From DASPJR01 sp035628505 (GTDB lineage: Bacteria; Planctomycetota; SZUA-567; H5-PLA8): 26,897 nt of DNA. Under the pieces are notes generated by a model. It saw only the letters and a program-made list of their open reading frames with translations. It did no database searches and was not told the DNA's origin. Position numbers and translations under genes: made by a program. Positions 14,320 to 21,862 of this stretch are shown one piece after another (positions within the stretch are counted from its first letter, which is position 1; each line of letters starts with the position of its first letter). The DNA is taken from NCBI GenBank assembly GCA_035628505.1, contig DASPJR010000230.1, positions 1 to 26,897 on the forward strand. Direction: 5' to 3'.

Positions 14320-15336
14320 TTACTTGGCCTGCTTCTTTTTATCGAACTGTGCGTCGAAGACGATCGCGCTGGGTTTGAAGTCTTTGCTCTTCACGTACGC
14401 GCAGGCTTCGGTCGCGCCCTGTTCGCGGTCCATCTTGCCGTCTTCCCATTCGACTGAGAGCGGGCCCTGGTAGCCGACATCGTTCAGCGCGCGAATGATT
14501 TCTTCGAAATCTACGCTGCCACGGCCGAGGCTGCGGAAGTCCCAGCAGCGGCGCGCGTCGCCGAACGTAATGTGGCCGCCGAAGACGCCGGCTTCCGTCG
14601 GGGTCTTCGAGCTGTAAGCGTCCTTCATGTGGACGTGGTAGATGCGGTCGCCGAATTTGCGGATGAACTTTACGTAGTCGACATTCTGGTAGACGAAGTG
14701 GCTGGGATCGTAGTTAAAGCCGAATTCCTTGCGGCCGCCGAGAGCTTCGATGGCGCGTTCGGCGCTGGCGATGTCGAAGGCGATTTCGGTCGGGTGGACT
14801 TCGAGCGCAAACTTGACGCCCTGTTTCTTGAATTCATCCAGGATCGGGTTCCAGCGCTTGGCGAAATCGTCGTAGCCTTTGTCGATCCAGGCCGGCGGAA
14901 CGGGCGGGAAGCTGTAGAGGTACTTCCAGATGGACGAGCCGGTGAAGCCGTTGACGACGTCGACGCCGATGTTCTTTGCGGCCTTGGCGGTGAGCTTCAT
15001 CTCTTCGGCGGCGCGCTTGCGGACGCCTTCCGGATTGCCGTCGCCCCAGATGCGGCCGCTCGTGTCGATGGACTTGTGGCGCTCATCGATCTCGTCGCAG
15101 ACCATCTGGCCGGCGAGGTGGTTGGAGATGGCGTAGACCTTCAGGCCGTACTCGGCGGGAATCTCTTTGCGCGACTTTGCGTACTTGGTGTCCTTCGCCG
15201 CTTTTTCAACATCGACGTGATCGCCCCAGCAGGCCAGTTCGATGCCGTCGTAGCCGAACTGCTTGGCCTTCTGGCACATCACTTCAAGTTTAAGGTCTGC
15301 CCATTGTCCAGTGAACAGCGTGACCGGTCGTGCCAT
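14320..15336 (-). CDS. Sugar phosphate isomerase/epimerase (xylose-isomerase-like TIM barrel)
   Basis: The 338-aa protein belongs to the AP-endonuclease-2/xylose-isomerase-like TIM-barrel family, usually divalent-metal sugar or cyclitol isomerases and epimerases in the cytoplasm. Strand-end motifs are KAKQFGYDGIELACWGD, GLKVYAISNHLAGQ, VKFALEVHPTEIAFD, FGFNYDPSHFVYQNVD, IYHVHMKDA and GPLSVEWEDGKMDREQG. The Glu of LEVHPTE, Asp of YDPSH, His of HVHMKD and Glu of SVEWED fit the metal-ligand set. GGAGG lies 9 nt before the ATG. It stands alone and the substrate cannot be told; inositol- or keto-sugar-type activities are possible. Confidence 0.88.
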   Translation of the reverse strand: MARPVTLFTGQWADLKLEVMCQKAKQFGYDGIELACWGDHVDVEKAAKDTKYAKSRKEIPAEYGLKVYAISNHLAGQMVCDEIDERHKSIDTSGRIWGDGNPEGVRKRAAEEMKLTAKAAKNIGVDVVNGFTGSSIWKYLYSFPPVPPAWIDKGYDDFAKRWNPILDEFKKQGVKFALEVHPTEIAFDIASAERAIEALGGRKEFGFNYDPSHFVYQNVDYVKFIRKFGDRIYHVHMKDAYSSKTPTEAGVFGGHITFGDARRCWDFRSLGRGSVDFEEIIRALNDVGYQGPLSVEWEDGKMDREQGATEACAYVKSKDFKPSAIVFDAQFDKKKQAK

Positions 15337-15463
15337 CGTTTCGATCCTCCGGAAATCATAAGCTGCGCGGCAGCTATCGCCAAAAAGTAGAGCCCACGGG
15401 TCTGAAAGAATTTACGTGGCTAAGAGCGAACGTCAACGGGAGGAAACGAAAGCGGCAGGCCTC

Positions 15464-15537
15464 GTCTCACGCAAAGACGCCAAGGCGCAAAGAAAAGAAT
15501 GGATTGAACCACGAAGGGCACGAAGCAAACGAAGAGA
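15464..15537. repeat. Two adjacent dispersed repeats (CACGCAAAGACGC type and ACCACGAAGGGCACGAAG type)
   Basis: 15464-15497 is a GTCTCACGCAAAGACGCC copy, and 15504-15537 is a TTGAACCACGAAGGGCACGA copy. These are the two short repeat families that recur through the window. They lie side by side in the 314-nt gap upstream of the ceramidase-like gene. The remainder of that gap holds nothing else I can identify. Confidence 0.7.
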
Positions 15538-15650
15538 AGGAAAGCAAGCTGGGCACGTTGCAAGGAAGTGACTTTAAGAGCAATAAAGGGATAATGCTCA
15601 TGTGCTTGCATGTGTTTAAATACGTATCCACATCATCGCGGGGATTAGCT

Positions 15651-16970
15651 ATGCGCACGCATCTGGCCGGTTTCACATTCATTATTCTTGTTTGCGCCAA
15701 ATCCGCTTTTGCACTGAACGTTGCCAGCGCCGCGGCTGAGTTCGAAGCGACTGACGATATGGTCATCGCCGGCAGTATTCACGCAATGAAAGCAAAGGGG
15801 CAGGAAGGTAAACTTCGCGCGGTCGCGACTGTGCTCCGCAACGGAAATGCGAAATTTGCGATCGTCGCCTGTGACGTGCTCTTCATAACTCGCCAGCAAC
15901 TGCAACCTGTGTTGGAGGAAGTCGAGAAAATCGCGGGAATTCCGCCGGCGCACGTGCTGGTCAATGCGACGCATACGCATCACGCGCCGAGTACCGTTCG
16001 GGTGCACGGCTATGGGCCTGACGAGCGTTTCATCAAAACGATGCAGGCCGGCATTCTAAAAGCCATCGTTGAGGCCAATTCGCGGCTCACGAATGAGGAG
16101 TGCCGCTTCCGGTTTCATCTAGGCCGCGAGGAGACAGTGGGGCAGAACAGCCGCATGAAGCTCTCGGACGGCATGATCAACTGGATCGGCGGCGAAAGCG
16201 TGCGGCCGACAGGGCCGTTCGATCCCGAACTGCCAGTTTTTGTGTTTGCCGATGCCGCGGACAAAGTCGTTTCGCTCTTTTTTAATCACTCGACGCACAC
16301 CATCGGAACCGTCAGCGGAAGCAAGCGCTCGCCCTCGTTTTACGGCTTGGCCGCGCAGGAGATTGAGACTGACATCGGCGGTCACGTCACGTTTCTCGAG
16401 GGCGCTTCCGGCTCGACGCACAATCTCTCCGTGTCAGCCGCTGAGGCGGCCAAGCGCATCAAAGCAGCGGTGCTCGCTGCGATGGCGAAAGCAAAAGACC
16501 GTCCGGTGACGCGCGTGGCATCCATCAAACGGCCGTTCAAGTTCAAGATTCGAAAGTTCGACGAAGCCAAAGAAGAAGAGGCTGTGACGCGCTATTGCCT
16601 GAAAAACGCCGGCGAATACGGCAAAACAGTTCCGCCCGTCTTTCGGGAAATGCGCAAGGAACTCGCCCCGTTGCAGGGACAGGAACGCGAAACGGTTCTG
16701 CAGGCCATGCTCATCGGCGATGTGGCGATCGTCGGCGTGCCGGCCGAGTACTTCACGAAGCTGGGGCTGGATATAAAAAACCGCTCACCGTTCCGCTACA
16801 CGTACGTGGCGGAACTGGCGAACGATTGGATTGGATACCTGCCTGACCTCGACGCGCACAAACTCGGCGGCTACCAGTGCTGGATGGGCTTTCACAGCTA
16901 TGCCGAAGAGGGCACGGGCGAGCGCGTCGTTGACGAAATCATTGACATGCTTGAGGCGCTGAAAAAGTAA
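15651..16970 (+). CDS. Exported neutral/alkaline ceramidase-like protein
   Basis: The frame is open from 15330, but the upstream part runs through dispersed repeats. The ATG at 15651 starts a signal peptide (HLAGFTFIILVCAKSAFA), giving 439 aa; only a weak GGGGA precedes it. The mature protein resembles the N-terminal domain of neutral/alkaline ceramidases: AIVACDVLFITRQQL, the metal-binding-like LVNATHTHHAPSTV, SLFFNHSTHTIGT, and HVTFLEGASGSTHNL in place of the family's GDVSPN active-site loop. VAIVGVPAEYFTKLGLDIK and VAELANDWIGYLP are also typical. Many bacteria that lack sphingolipids carry such proteins, so ceramide is not an assured substrate. Confidence 0.82.
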   Translation: MRTHLAGFTFIILVCAKSAFALNVASAAAEFEATDDMVIAGSIHAMKAKGQEGKLRAVATVLRNGNAKFAIVACDVLFITRQQLQPVLEEVEKIAGIPPAHVLVNATHTHHAPSTVRVHGYGPDERFIKTMQAGILKAIVEANSRLTNEECRFRFHLGREETVGQNSRMKLSDGMINWIGGESVRPTGPFDPELPVFVFADAADKVVSLFFNHSTHTIGTVSGSKRSPSFYGLAAQEIETDIGGHVTFLEGASGSTHNLSVSAAEAAKRIKAAVLAAMAKAKDRPVTRVASIKRPFKFKIRKFDEAKEEEAVTRYCLKNAGEYGKTVPPVFREMRKELAPLQGQERETVLQAMLIGDVAIVGVPAEYFTKLGLDIKNRSPFRYTYVAELANDWIGYLPDLDAHKLGGYQCWMGFHSYAEEGTGERVVDEIIDMLEALKK

Positions 16971-17004
16971 GAACCGCCGCACGCGCTATCGACTCTCTAC
17001 GTTG

Positions 17005-17406
17005 TCAGCGCAGGGAGGATGGTTTGAACAGTTTCTTCAGATTTGCATCCGTGAGATGCGGCTTCACGCGTTCGGGCACGGCCAGCCCTTTCTGACGGTA
17101 GAGCAGATAATACCTGCAGGCCAGCAGCCGGTCTTTGGCACTTAAGCTTTCGAAACTTTTTCCGGCCAGAGCGTTCATCAGGCGCTGATTGAGGTATTTA
17201 TTCTCGTCCAAGATGGGATTGTCGGCCATGGCCTGTTCCAGATCCTGTTGCCAGCGCAACTGCCAGCGCGCCTCGGCATCTGGCGAACTGTTTTCTTCCA
17301 GGAACTGCTCCGCGCACTGTACGCACTGTTCTACGTTTTCTGTCCAGCCGCGCGCTGAGACAACCGCCAGCGACAAAACCACGGCAAGCTTTGCAATGCG
17401 ACCCAT
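17005..17406 (-). CDS. Small exported protein with a CxxC motif
   Basis: No family recognised. The ATG at 17406, with AGGAG about 9 nt upstream, gives 133 aa. Residues 1-21 form a signal peptide (KLAVVLSLAVVSARGW). The mature part opens with VEQCVQCAEQFLEE, a CxxC that could bind metal or heme or form a disulfide, and then is mostly charged helix (WQLRWQQDLEQAMADNPILD, LSAKDRLLACRYYLLYRQKG). It follows the CPBP-like gene on the same strand after 108 nt and may share its transcript. Confidence 0.7.
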   Translation of the reverse strand: MGRIAKLAVVLSLAVVSARGWTENVEQCVQCAEQFLEENSSPDAEARWQLRWQQDLEQAMADNPILDENKYLNQRLMNALAGKSFESLSAKDRLLACRYYLLYRQKGLAVPERVKPHLTDANLKKLFKPSSLR

Positions 17407-17514
17407 TGATTCTTTTCTCCTGAATGAAACCTGGCTGCTGTAAAAACAACGCTGCCGCAAACCAGTTCGTGACAGGATAATTTCGAAATGTTTGGGAAAG
17501 ATTAAGAAAAATTG

Positions 17515-18243
17515 TTATCGCCCGAACTTCTGAACCAGCTCCGCAACCAGATCTCTGCCGTACACCCAATAATAAAAGGTGGAGGCCAGGCACGCGTGCG
17601 AGACGGCAATGGGCAGCACGTACCGGTCGCGGTGGTAGGAGTAGCTCCAGAAAATTCCGCCGAGAATCGTCACGAACGTCACACCCACTTCGGACCAGCT
17701 TGGCCCCAGGTGGACCAACCCGTAAAGAATGCCGTTTACCGTCGAGATGAACAGCGGGGAAGCGAAGGGGAGCAGTGCGCGAAAACGGCCGAGAAGATAG
17801 AACTGGAAGAGCGTCTGCTGCAAGAGCGCCCAGGGAAGATAAAATGCGAGCGCGATAAAAAAGTTCAGACTGATCATCGGAACCGGCTCGTGCAGCCACG
17901 GCGCGCCGTGGTAGCGCGCCAGTATCCCAATCACCAGGAACAGAAAAATGGTCGGGATCGTAAAAATCGAAACGTTCACCGCGCTGCGGCGCAGCCGGTC
18001 GAAGACGGGATAATCCGGAGGTCCCCAGATGCGTTCGGCCGTTTCGCGACGGTTGAGGCCGACAAGCGAAAAGCCAATCAGCGCCATGCCCACATAGAGA
18101 ACGGTGCTGCGAATCTTGCGCTCGGTGGTGAAGTAGAGAAAAAGTCCCGTCAGCGCAAGAATGATAAGGAGCTCAATGGCCATGCGCACACGCAACGAGT
18201 GCGGTGGGTGCGGCATTCCGTTGGGATATACGCCCTCAGCCAC
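17515..18243 (-). CDS. CPBP-family (CAAX protease-like) membrane protein with degenerate first motif
   Basis: A 242-aa polytopic protein with about seven hydrophobic segments. The layout matches CPBP intramembrane metalloproteases. The region LPWALLQQTLFQFYLLGRF stands where EExxxR is expected, so the two Glu are Gln and the Arg is Gln. The second motif is kept as ILYGLVHLG (Fxxx H type). In the third, VSHACLAST keeps the His without the usual Asn. It is probably catalytically dead or altered, although a Gln-Gln subfamily may exist. The start is taken as GTG 18243 with GAGGT just upstream; the ATG for MPHPPHS or MAIELL are alternatives. Confidence 0.75.
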   Translation of the reverse strand: MAEGVYPNGMPHPPHSLRVRMAIELLIILALTGLFLYFTTERKIRSTVLYVGMALIGFSLVGLNRRETAERIWGPPDYPVFDRLRRSAVNVSIFTIPTIFLFLVIGILARYHGAPWLHEPVPMISLNFFIALAFYLPWALLQQTLFQFYLLGRFRALLPFASPLFISTVNGILYGLVHLGPSWSEVGVTFVTILGGIFWSYSYHRDRYVLPIAVSHACLASTFYYWVYGRDLVAELVQKFGR

Positions 18244-18338
18244 GGCGACCTCATGATTAACGCATGCGAAATATTCTACCTGCCTGGAGTGTATCGTTCA
18301 GGGACCTTTTTTTCCACACGCCTGATCTAGCGCTGGAT

Positions 18339-18366
18339 TTGACGCACGACGCGCCGAGTTTATGCT
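18339..18366 (+). promoter_or_regulatory. Sigma-70-type promoter for the 99-aa gene
   Basis: TTGACG (18339-18344), a 16-nt spacer and TATGCT (18361-18366), 34 nt upstream of the start codon at 18400. This is the best-looking sigma-70 promoter in the window. Confidence 0.6.
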
Positions 18367-18399
18367 CGCTGGTTCTTCAGGAAATAACAGGAGGCCCGG

Positions 18400-18699
18400 A
18401 TGAGACTTTACGCCGTCGTGTCACACGATCTCGATCCCAGGAGCGCCGCGTACGAGGCGGTAAAGCTGAAGGTCGCCAAGATGGCTCTTTACGATGCGAT
18501 TACCAGCAGCGATGGACGACTGCTGCAGCTCACCGGTAACGTCTGGGTCGGCAAATACGATGAAACCAAGTGGAACCCGCTGTCATTGCGCTACGCGATT
18601 GTGGGTGCGATCGAGCAGATCTATATCGAGTGCAATGTACGCGGGCGCGTGTTCGTGATCACAGGCATGGACTGCCCGTGGTGGGTGACGTCGGTCTGA
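18400..18699 (+). CDS. 99-aa protein of unknown function, possibly ferredoxin-like (Cas2/VapD-like) fold
   Basis: No family recognised. GGAGG precedes the ATG by 6 nt, so translation is well supported. The predicted order is beta (LYAVVSHDL), long helix (SAAYEAVKLKVAKMALYDA), beta (GRLLQLTGNVWVGKY), helix (LSLRYAIVGAIEQIYIE), beta (RGRVFVITGMD). A short protein opening with a hydrophobic strand ending in Asp recalls Cas2 and VapD. There is no cas gene or CRISPR array nearby, and the match is to topology only. It lies 81 nt before the kinase fusion gene in the same direction. Confidence 0.65.
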   Translation: MRLYAVVSHDLDPRSAAYEAVKLKVAKMALYDAITSSDGRLLQLTGNVWVGKYDETKWNPLSLRYAIVGAIEQIYIECNVRGRVFVITGMDCPWWVTSV

Positions 18700-18755
18700 A
18701 TGGTTTTTTCTTATACCGGACACTACAGCAGCAAGTAAGATGCTTGGTCGTAAGT

Positions 18756-18775
18756 CTTATCCCACAGGAGATAAG
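18756..18775 (+). promoter_or_regulatory. Small hairpin overlapping the ribosome-binding site of the kinase fusion
   Basis: CTTATC (18756-18761) pairs with GATAAG (18770-18775), with an 8-nt loop that holds most of the GGAG ribosome-binding sequence (18767-18770) of the gene at 18781. It could modulate translation; the stem is only 6 bp and AT-rich. Confidence 0.35.
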
Positions 18776-18780
18776 GCGGT

Positions 18781-20820
18781 ATGTCGACGGCGACACTGTC
18801 TTCAAGCGGATTAGCAGCCACAAAGAAAATCGGCGAAGTTCTCGTCGAAATGGGCTGCCTCACGCGCGAGCAGGTCGAAGACGCCGTCTATTTTGCCCGC
18901 ACGTCGGGTGAGAAGCTCGGGCGCTACCTGCTGCGCAAGGAATTGATTTCGCCAGACGCGCTGTGTTGGGCGCTGGCCGAACAGTTTGGCCTGCCTCCCG
19001 CCGACCTTTACCAGGTCAAGCACGACCCGAAAGCGTCGGCTGATTTCCCGCTGGAACTGATGCGCGAACACGGCATTTACCCATTCGCGGCGACGTCATC
19101 GGTTTTGCGCATCGCCGTTTCTCTCCCGCTGAGCCCCTCTGCCATGCAGGCGGTTAAGGCGTTCTGCAGCAAAGAAATTGAGCTCTACATTGTCCAGGAA
19201 GATCTGCTCACCCAGCGGCTGGACCAGATTTTCCATGAACGCGGACCGCGCCGTTTTCCGCGCTTTGGAGCGATTCTTCCGGTGCAGTATCAGTTCTGCA
19301 ACCGAATGGGCGCACCGCTTGAAACCAGCACGCAGCTGGTCCGTACTATGAATATCAGTGAAGGCGGCATCGCTGTGTGCGGTGCGCCGGCATTGAGCGA
19401 TCAGCTTGCGCGCATGCCGCGGCACGACATCTTCGCGCACGTATCGCTCAAAGGCAGCGGGCAGGAAGTTCGCGCGATGGGCCAGCTGCGCTGGGTGCGC
19501 AGCTCAACGAAAGCGGAAACCGGCGTCACCCTCGGTTTTGAGTTCATCGAAATGTCGTCAACCTGCCGCAAGCGCATGCAGGATCTCTGCGCTCGATTTA
19601 GAGACGGCGGCGCAGCCAAGTCCCGCGATACGGCGATCGAAATTCCGCCGCCGGCTTCCGCAGAGCCTGCTGTTGCAGAAAAAAAAGCAGAGGCAGGAGG
19701 CGCTGTGCAGCTGAAAACGCAGCGCTTTGTACGAACGGAAACTCTCGAGACGGCGGAGCTTCCGGCGCTGACACCCGAGGACATCCGCCTCCAGTTGCGC
19801 GCGCTGGGTATCGTTGAGGAAGTGCAGATTCACACGGCCGATTACGATCAGTTCGTCCAGGAGCGCGGCATTCAGGAACTCGGCCGCGGTGGAGAAGGCG
19901 CCGTTTACTTCCTGCGCGGCCACGTGGTCAAGGTGGCCGGGCGTGCGTTCTCGGCCGCGGCTCTGCGTGAAATCATCCATATGCTGTACCTTAACCCGCT
20001 GCAGAAGGGCGGCGCGATCGGCGAGCGGGAGCGGCAGGATCTTCCCGCGCTCCTCTGGATTTATGTGCTCTCCAATGGCGCACTCGCAATCGGAATGAGA
20101 CCGTTTGATTCCAGCGAGCAGCAGGGCGGCATGCCGCTGAACGTGAGACTGAAATCCGGCGCGCTGGTCCGCCGCCCGCAGGCGCTGAAAATCATCCGTT
20201 CGATTGCCAGCACGCTGGCGTACATGCATGAACGAGGCGTTTATCACCACGACCTGAAGCCTGCAAATATTTTTCTACCAGCAGACGACGAACGCCCGCC
20301 GGTCGTGTTCGATTTCGGACAGTCGCTCTGGAAGAAAAGCAGCTGGGGGCGCGAGTGGCTGTCGCAGCCATACAATCTGCCATACTGCTTCAATGGAACC
20401 TATCGCTACATGCACGCGCAGCGTCGTTTTGCACATTCAGCGGCGCTGGCCCTTATTCAGAAACGGCCCATGACGCCGCGCCAGTCGCGCGCGATCGAAA
20501 CACATATTCCCGGTGCGTACGATGATGTCTACGCTTTCGGGCAGATTCTCCGCGAGTTCAACCGCAGCCCGCGTGTGCTGCTCAATAGCGCCGACAAAGC
20601 AGCGCTCGCCGGCGTGTACCGGAGCCTGATGGGCTTGCGTCCACCGCAGACAAGCGCTCCGCGCGAAATGGAAGAGACGCGTTTCCGGAAACTGACCGCG
20701 ATGTTCCGCAAGCCGGAAAAGGAACCAGTCGCTCCCGCCGATCAGAAGTGGAAATCAATGGAGCCCGTCGCCGAGCGCGTCAACCTGATCATCGAAGCCC
20801 GCCTGCAGTCGCCGGTGTGA
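18781..20820 (+). CDS. MshEN-PilZ-Ser/Thr kinase fusion, putative c-di-GMP-responsive kinase
   Basis: The 679-aa cytoplasmic protein has three domains. First is an MshEN/T2SSE N-terminal domain (about 16-150) with the tandem 24-residue motifs at 16-39 (KIGEVLVEMGCLTREQ...) and 45-68 (KLGRYLLRKELISPDA...) separated by exactly five residues, as in c-di-GMP-binding MshEN. Second is a PilZ domain (about 155-275) with RxxxR (Arg157, Arg161) and NxSxxG (Asn191-Gly196), the classical c-di-GMP signature. After a linker comes a Hanks-type kinase (about 360-620) with Gly loop GRGGEGAV (368-375), Lys384, catalytic HHDLKPANIF (Asp491, Lys493, Asn496), DFG (511-513) and GTYRYM. Catalytic residues are intact. 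No membrane segment is seen. I know of no characterised protein with this combination. Confidence 0.88.
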   Translation: MSTATLSSSGLAATKKIGEVLVEMGCLTREQVEDAVYFARTSGEKLGRYLLRKELISPDALCWALAEQFGLPPADLYQVKHDPKASADFPLELMREHGIYPFAATSSVLRIAVSLPLSPSAMQAVKAFCSKEIELYIVQEDLLTQRLDQIFHERGPRRFPRFGAILPVQYQFCNRMGAPLETSTQLVRTMNISEGGIAVCGAPALSDQLARMPRHDIFAHVSLKGSGQEVRAMGQLRWVRSSTKAETGVTLGFEFIEMSSTCRKRMQDLCARFRDGGAAKSRDTAIEIPPPASAEPAVAEKKAEAGGAVQLKTQRFVRTETLETAELPALTPEDIRLQLRALGIVEEVQIHTADYDQFVQERGIQELGRGGEGAVYFLRGHVVKVAGRAFSAAALREIIHMLYLNPLQKGGAIGERERQDLPALLWIYVLSNGALAIGMRPFDSSEQQGGMPLNVRLKSGALVRRPQALKIIRSIASTLAYMHERGVYHHDLKPANIFLPADDERPPVVFDFGQSLWKKSSWGREWLSQPYNLPYCFNGTYRYMHAQRRFAHSAALALIQKRPMTPRQSRAIETHIPGAYDDVYAFGQILREFNRSPRVLLNSADKAALAGVYRSLMGLRPPQTSAPREMEETRFRKLTAMFRKPEKEPVAPADQKWKSMEPVAERVNLIIEARLQSPV

Positions 20821-20831
20821 CACAAGTGCTC

Positions 20832-20863
20832 TTGAACCACGAAGGGCACGAAGGAACACGAAG
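20832..20863. repeat. Dispersed repeat, ACCACGAAGGGCACGAAG type
   Basis: TTGAACCACGAAGGGCACGA with a further ACACGAAG, 12 nt after the kinase stop. It is in inverted orientation to the copies at 21247 and 21803. Confidence 0.7.
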
Positions 20864-20895
20864 CACACCGCATGTGCTATGAAATGAGTATCTGT

Positions 20896-21228
20896 ATGAC
20901 TAATCCAAAGCGATGGTTTCAGATTCGTTTGAGCACTGCGATTATTCTGATGTTGCTTGCGGGCGTCTTTCTCGGAGCAAACACGATCACCAGGGAAAGT
21001 CGCGGCGTAATCGTAGGTCCTTCAGCGAACGCAGGTGATCGCTTGATACACATTTCTGTCCAGGGCCGAGGCTGGCCTCTCTTTTTTGAGTTCGGGACAA
21101 CGAATGATTTGAATAACCAATCCGTTTTCAATTTTTGTGTCAATCTTGCTTTGGCACTCACGATTCTTGCGGCCACAGGCATCGTAGCTGAATTCATCGC
21201 CCGGCGTAAAGACCATCAAGCCACGTGA
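20896..21228 (+). CDS. Small two-helix membrane protein of unknown function
   Basis: The frame opens at 20872 just after a dispersed repeat. I prefer the ATG at 20896 (110 aa, starting MTNPKRWFQIRLSTAIILML), though no good ribosome-binding site precedes any candidate (ATG 20884 is another). There are two membrane helices, TAIILMLLAGVFLGAN and VNLALALTILAATGIVAEFI, with a loop of about 55 residues between them and a basic tail ARRKDHQ. Short proteins opening RWFxxxLRT-like before a helix are, from memory, frequent in planctomycetes. Function unknown. Confidence 0.6.
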   Translation: MTNPKRWFQIRLSTAIILMLLAGVFLGANTITRESRGVIVGPSANAGDRLIHISVQGRGWPLFFEFGTTNDLNNQSVFNFCVNLALALTILAATGIVAEFIARRKDHQAT

Positions 21229-21246
21229 GAATTAAGTGCTCAGCCC

Positions 21247-21296
21247 CGCCATTTTGCCCGTTCTTCTTGTCCTTCGTGATCTTCGTGGTTCAAAAA
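21247..21296. repeat. Dispersed repeat, direct-repeat partner of 21803-21852
   Basis: About 50 nt, containing CCTTCGTGATCTTCGTGGTT, shared with the copy at 21803-21852 in the same orientation with a few differences. The similarity extends upstream of the core through CCGCCATTTTGCCCGTTCTT. Confidence 0.75.
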
Positions 21297-21363
21297 TCCG
21301 TCCTGGTTCAAAGAATAGCCAGTGTGACCTGTCTCAACCAACGACGCAAAGGAAATCTGCCGT

Positions 21364-21744
21364 TCATAAAGGTGAAAAGTCGGACGGATTTGACCTCAGG
21401 TAATCTTCGAGCCGCCCAACAAGAAATTGATCATCTGGAATGTGCGCTGCGTATTCGCTGTCTAGGGCTCGTTCATAAGAGCCTGAATTTCCAGCATTAA
21501 GATTTTTGCGTGCATCCGTTAGGATCCCCGCAACGGCACCAAGGCCAAAGAAGCGATAGCCCGATAGTGCATCCGCAAACTCGGAATCTGGGAGGCATTC
21601 AACTGCATGAAGGACTCCGCCGTTCATGACTAATCCATGAGCGCCGATTAGTGCAGATAACGCGCGGTCACCAACACCAGAGCCCGAACACTCTTGACTG
21701 CACGCGCGATTCCAAATTATTTTGGCTTCATTAAGATTGTACAT
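21364..21744 (-). CDS. 126-aa soluble protein of unknown function
   Basis: No name can be given with confidence. The ATG at 21744 has only a weak GGG upstream. The protein has two parts: a compact first part (GDRALSALIGAHGLVMNGGV, then LHAVECLPDSEFADALSGYR) and a C-terminal part (DSEYAAHIPDDQFLVGRLED ending NPSDFSPL). The NGG...HAVE and SEY...DD..L pattern reminds me of small DMP19/DUF4375-like proteins, which are uncharacterised. It is bracketed by two direct copies of a dispersed repeat (21247 and 21803) and is less GC-rich than its neighbours, which would fit a passenger gene. Confidence 0.6.
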   Translation of the reverse strand: MYNLNEAKIIWNRACSQECSGSGVGDRALSALIGAHGLVMNGGVLHAVECLPDSEFADALSGYRFFGLGAVAGILTDARKNLNAGNSGSYERALDSEYAAHIPDDQFLVGRLEDYLRSNPSDFSPL

Positions 21745-21802
21745 CTGTTATGCCCAAATTGAGCAATTAGTTTAGTGGAAAATGAACTCACACTTCTATA
21801 CT

Positions 21803-21852
21803 CCGCCGTTTTCCCGTTCTTCTTGTTCTTCGTGCTCTTCGTGGTTCAAAAG
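21803..21852. repeat. Dispersed repeat, second copy
   Basis: Closely matches 21247-21296 (core TTCTTCGTGCTCTTCGTGGTT, preceded by CCGCCGTTTTCCCGTTCTTC). It ends about 10 nt before the 3' end of the tRNA. Confidence 0.75.
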
Positions 21853-21862
21853 CCGTTCAGAA

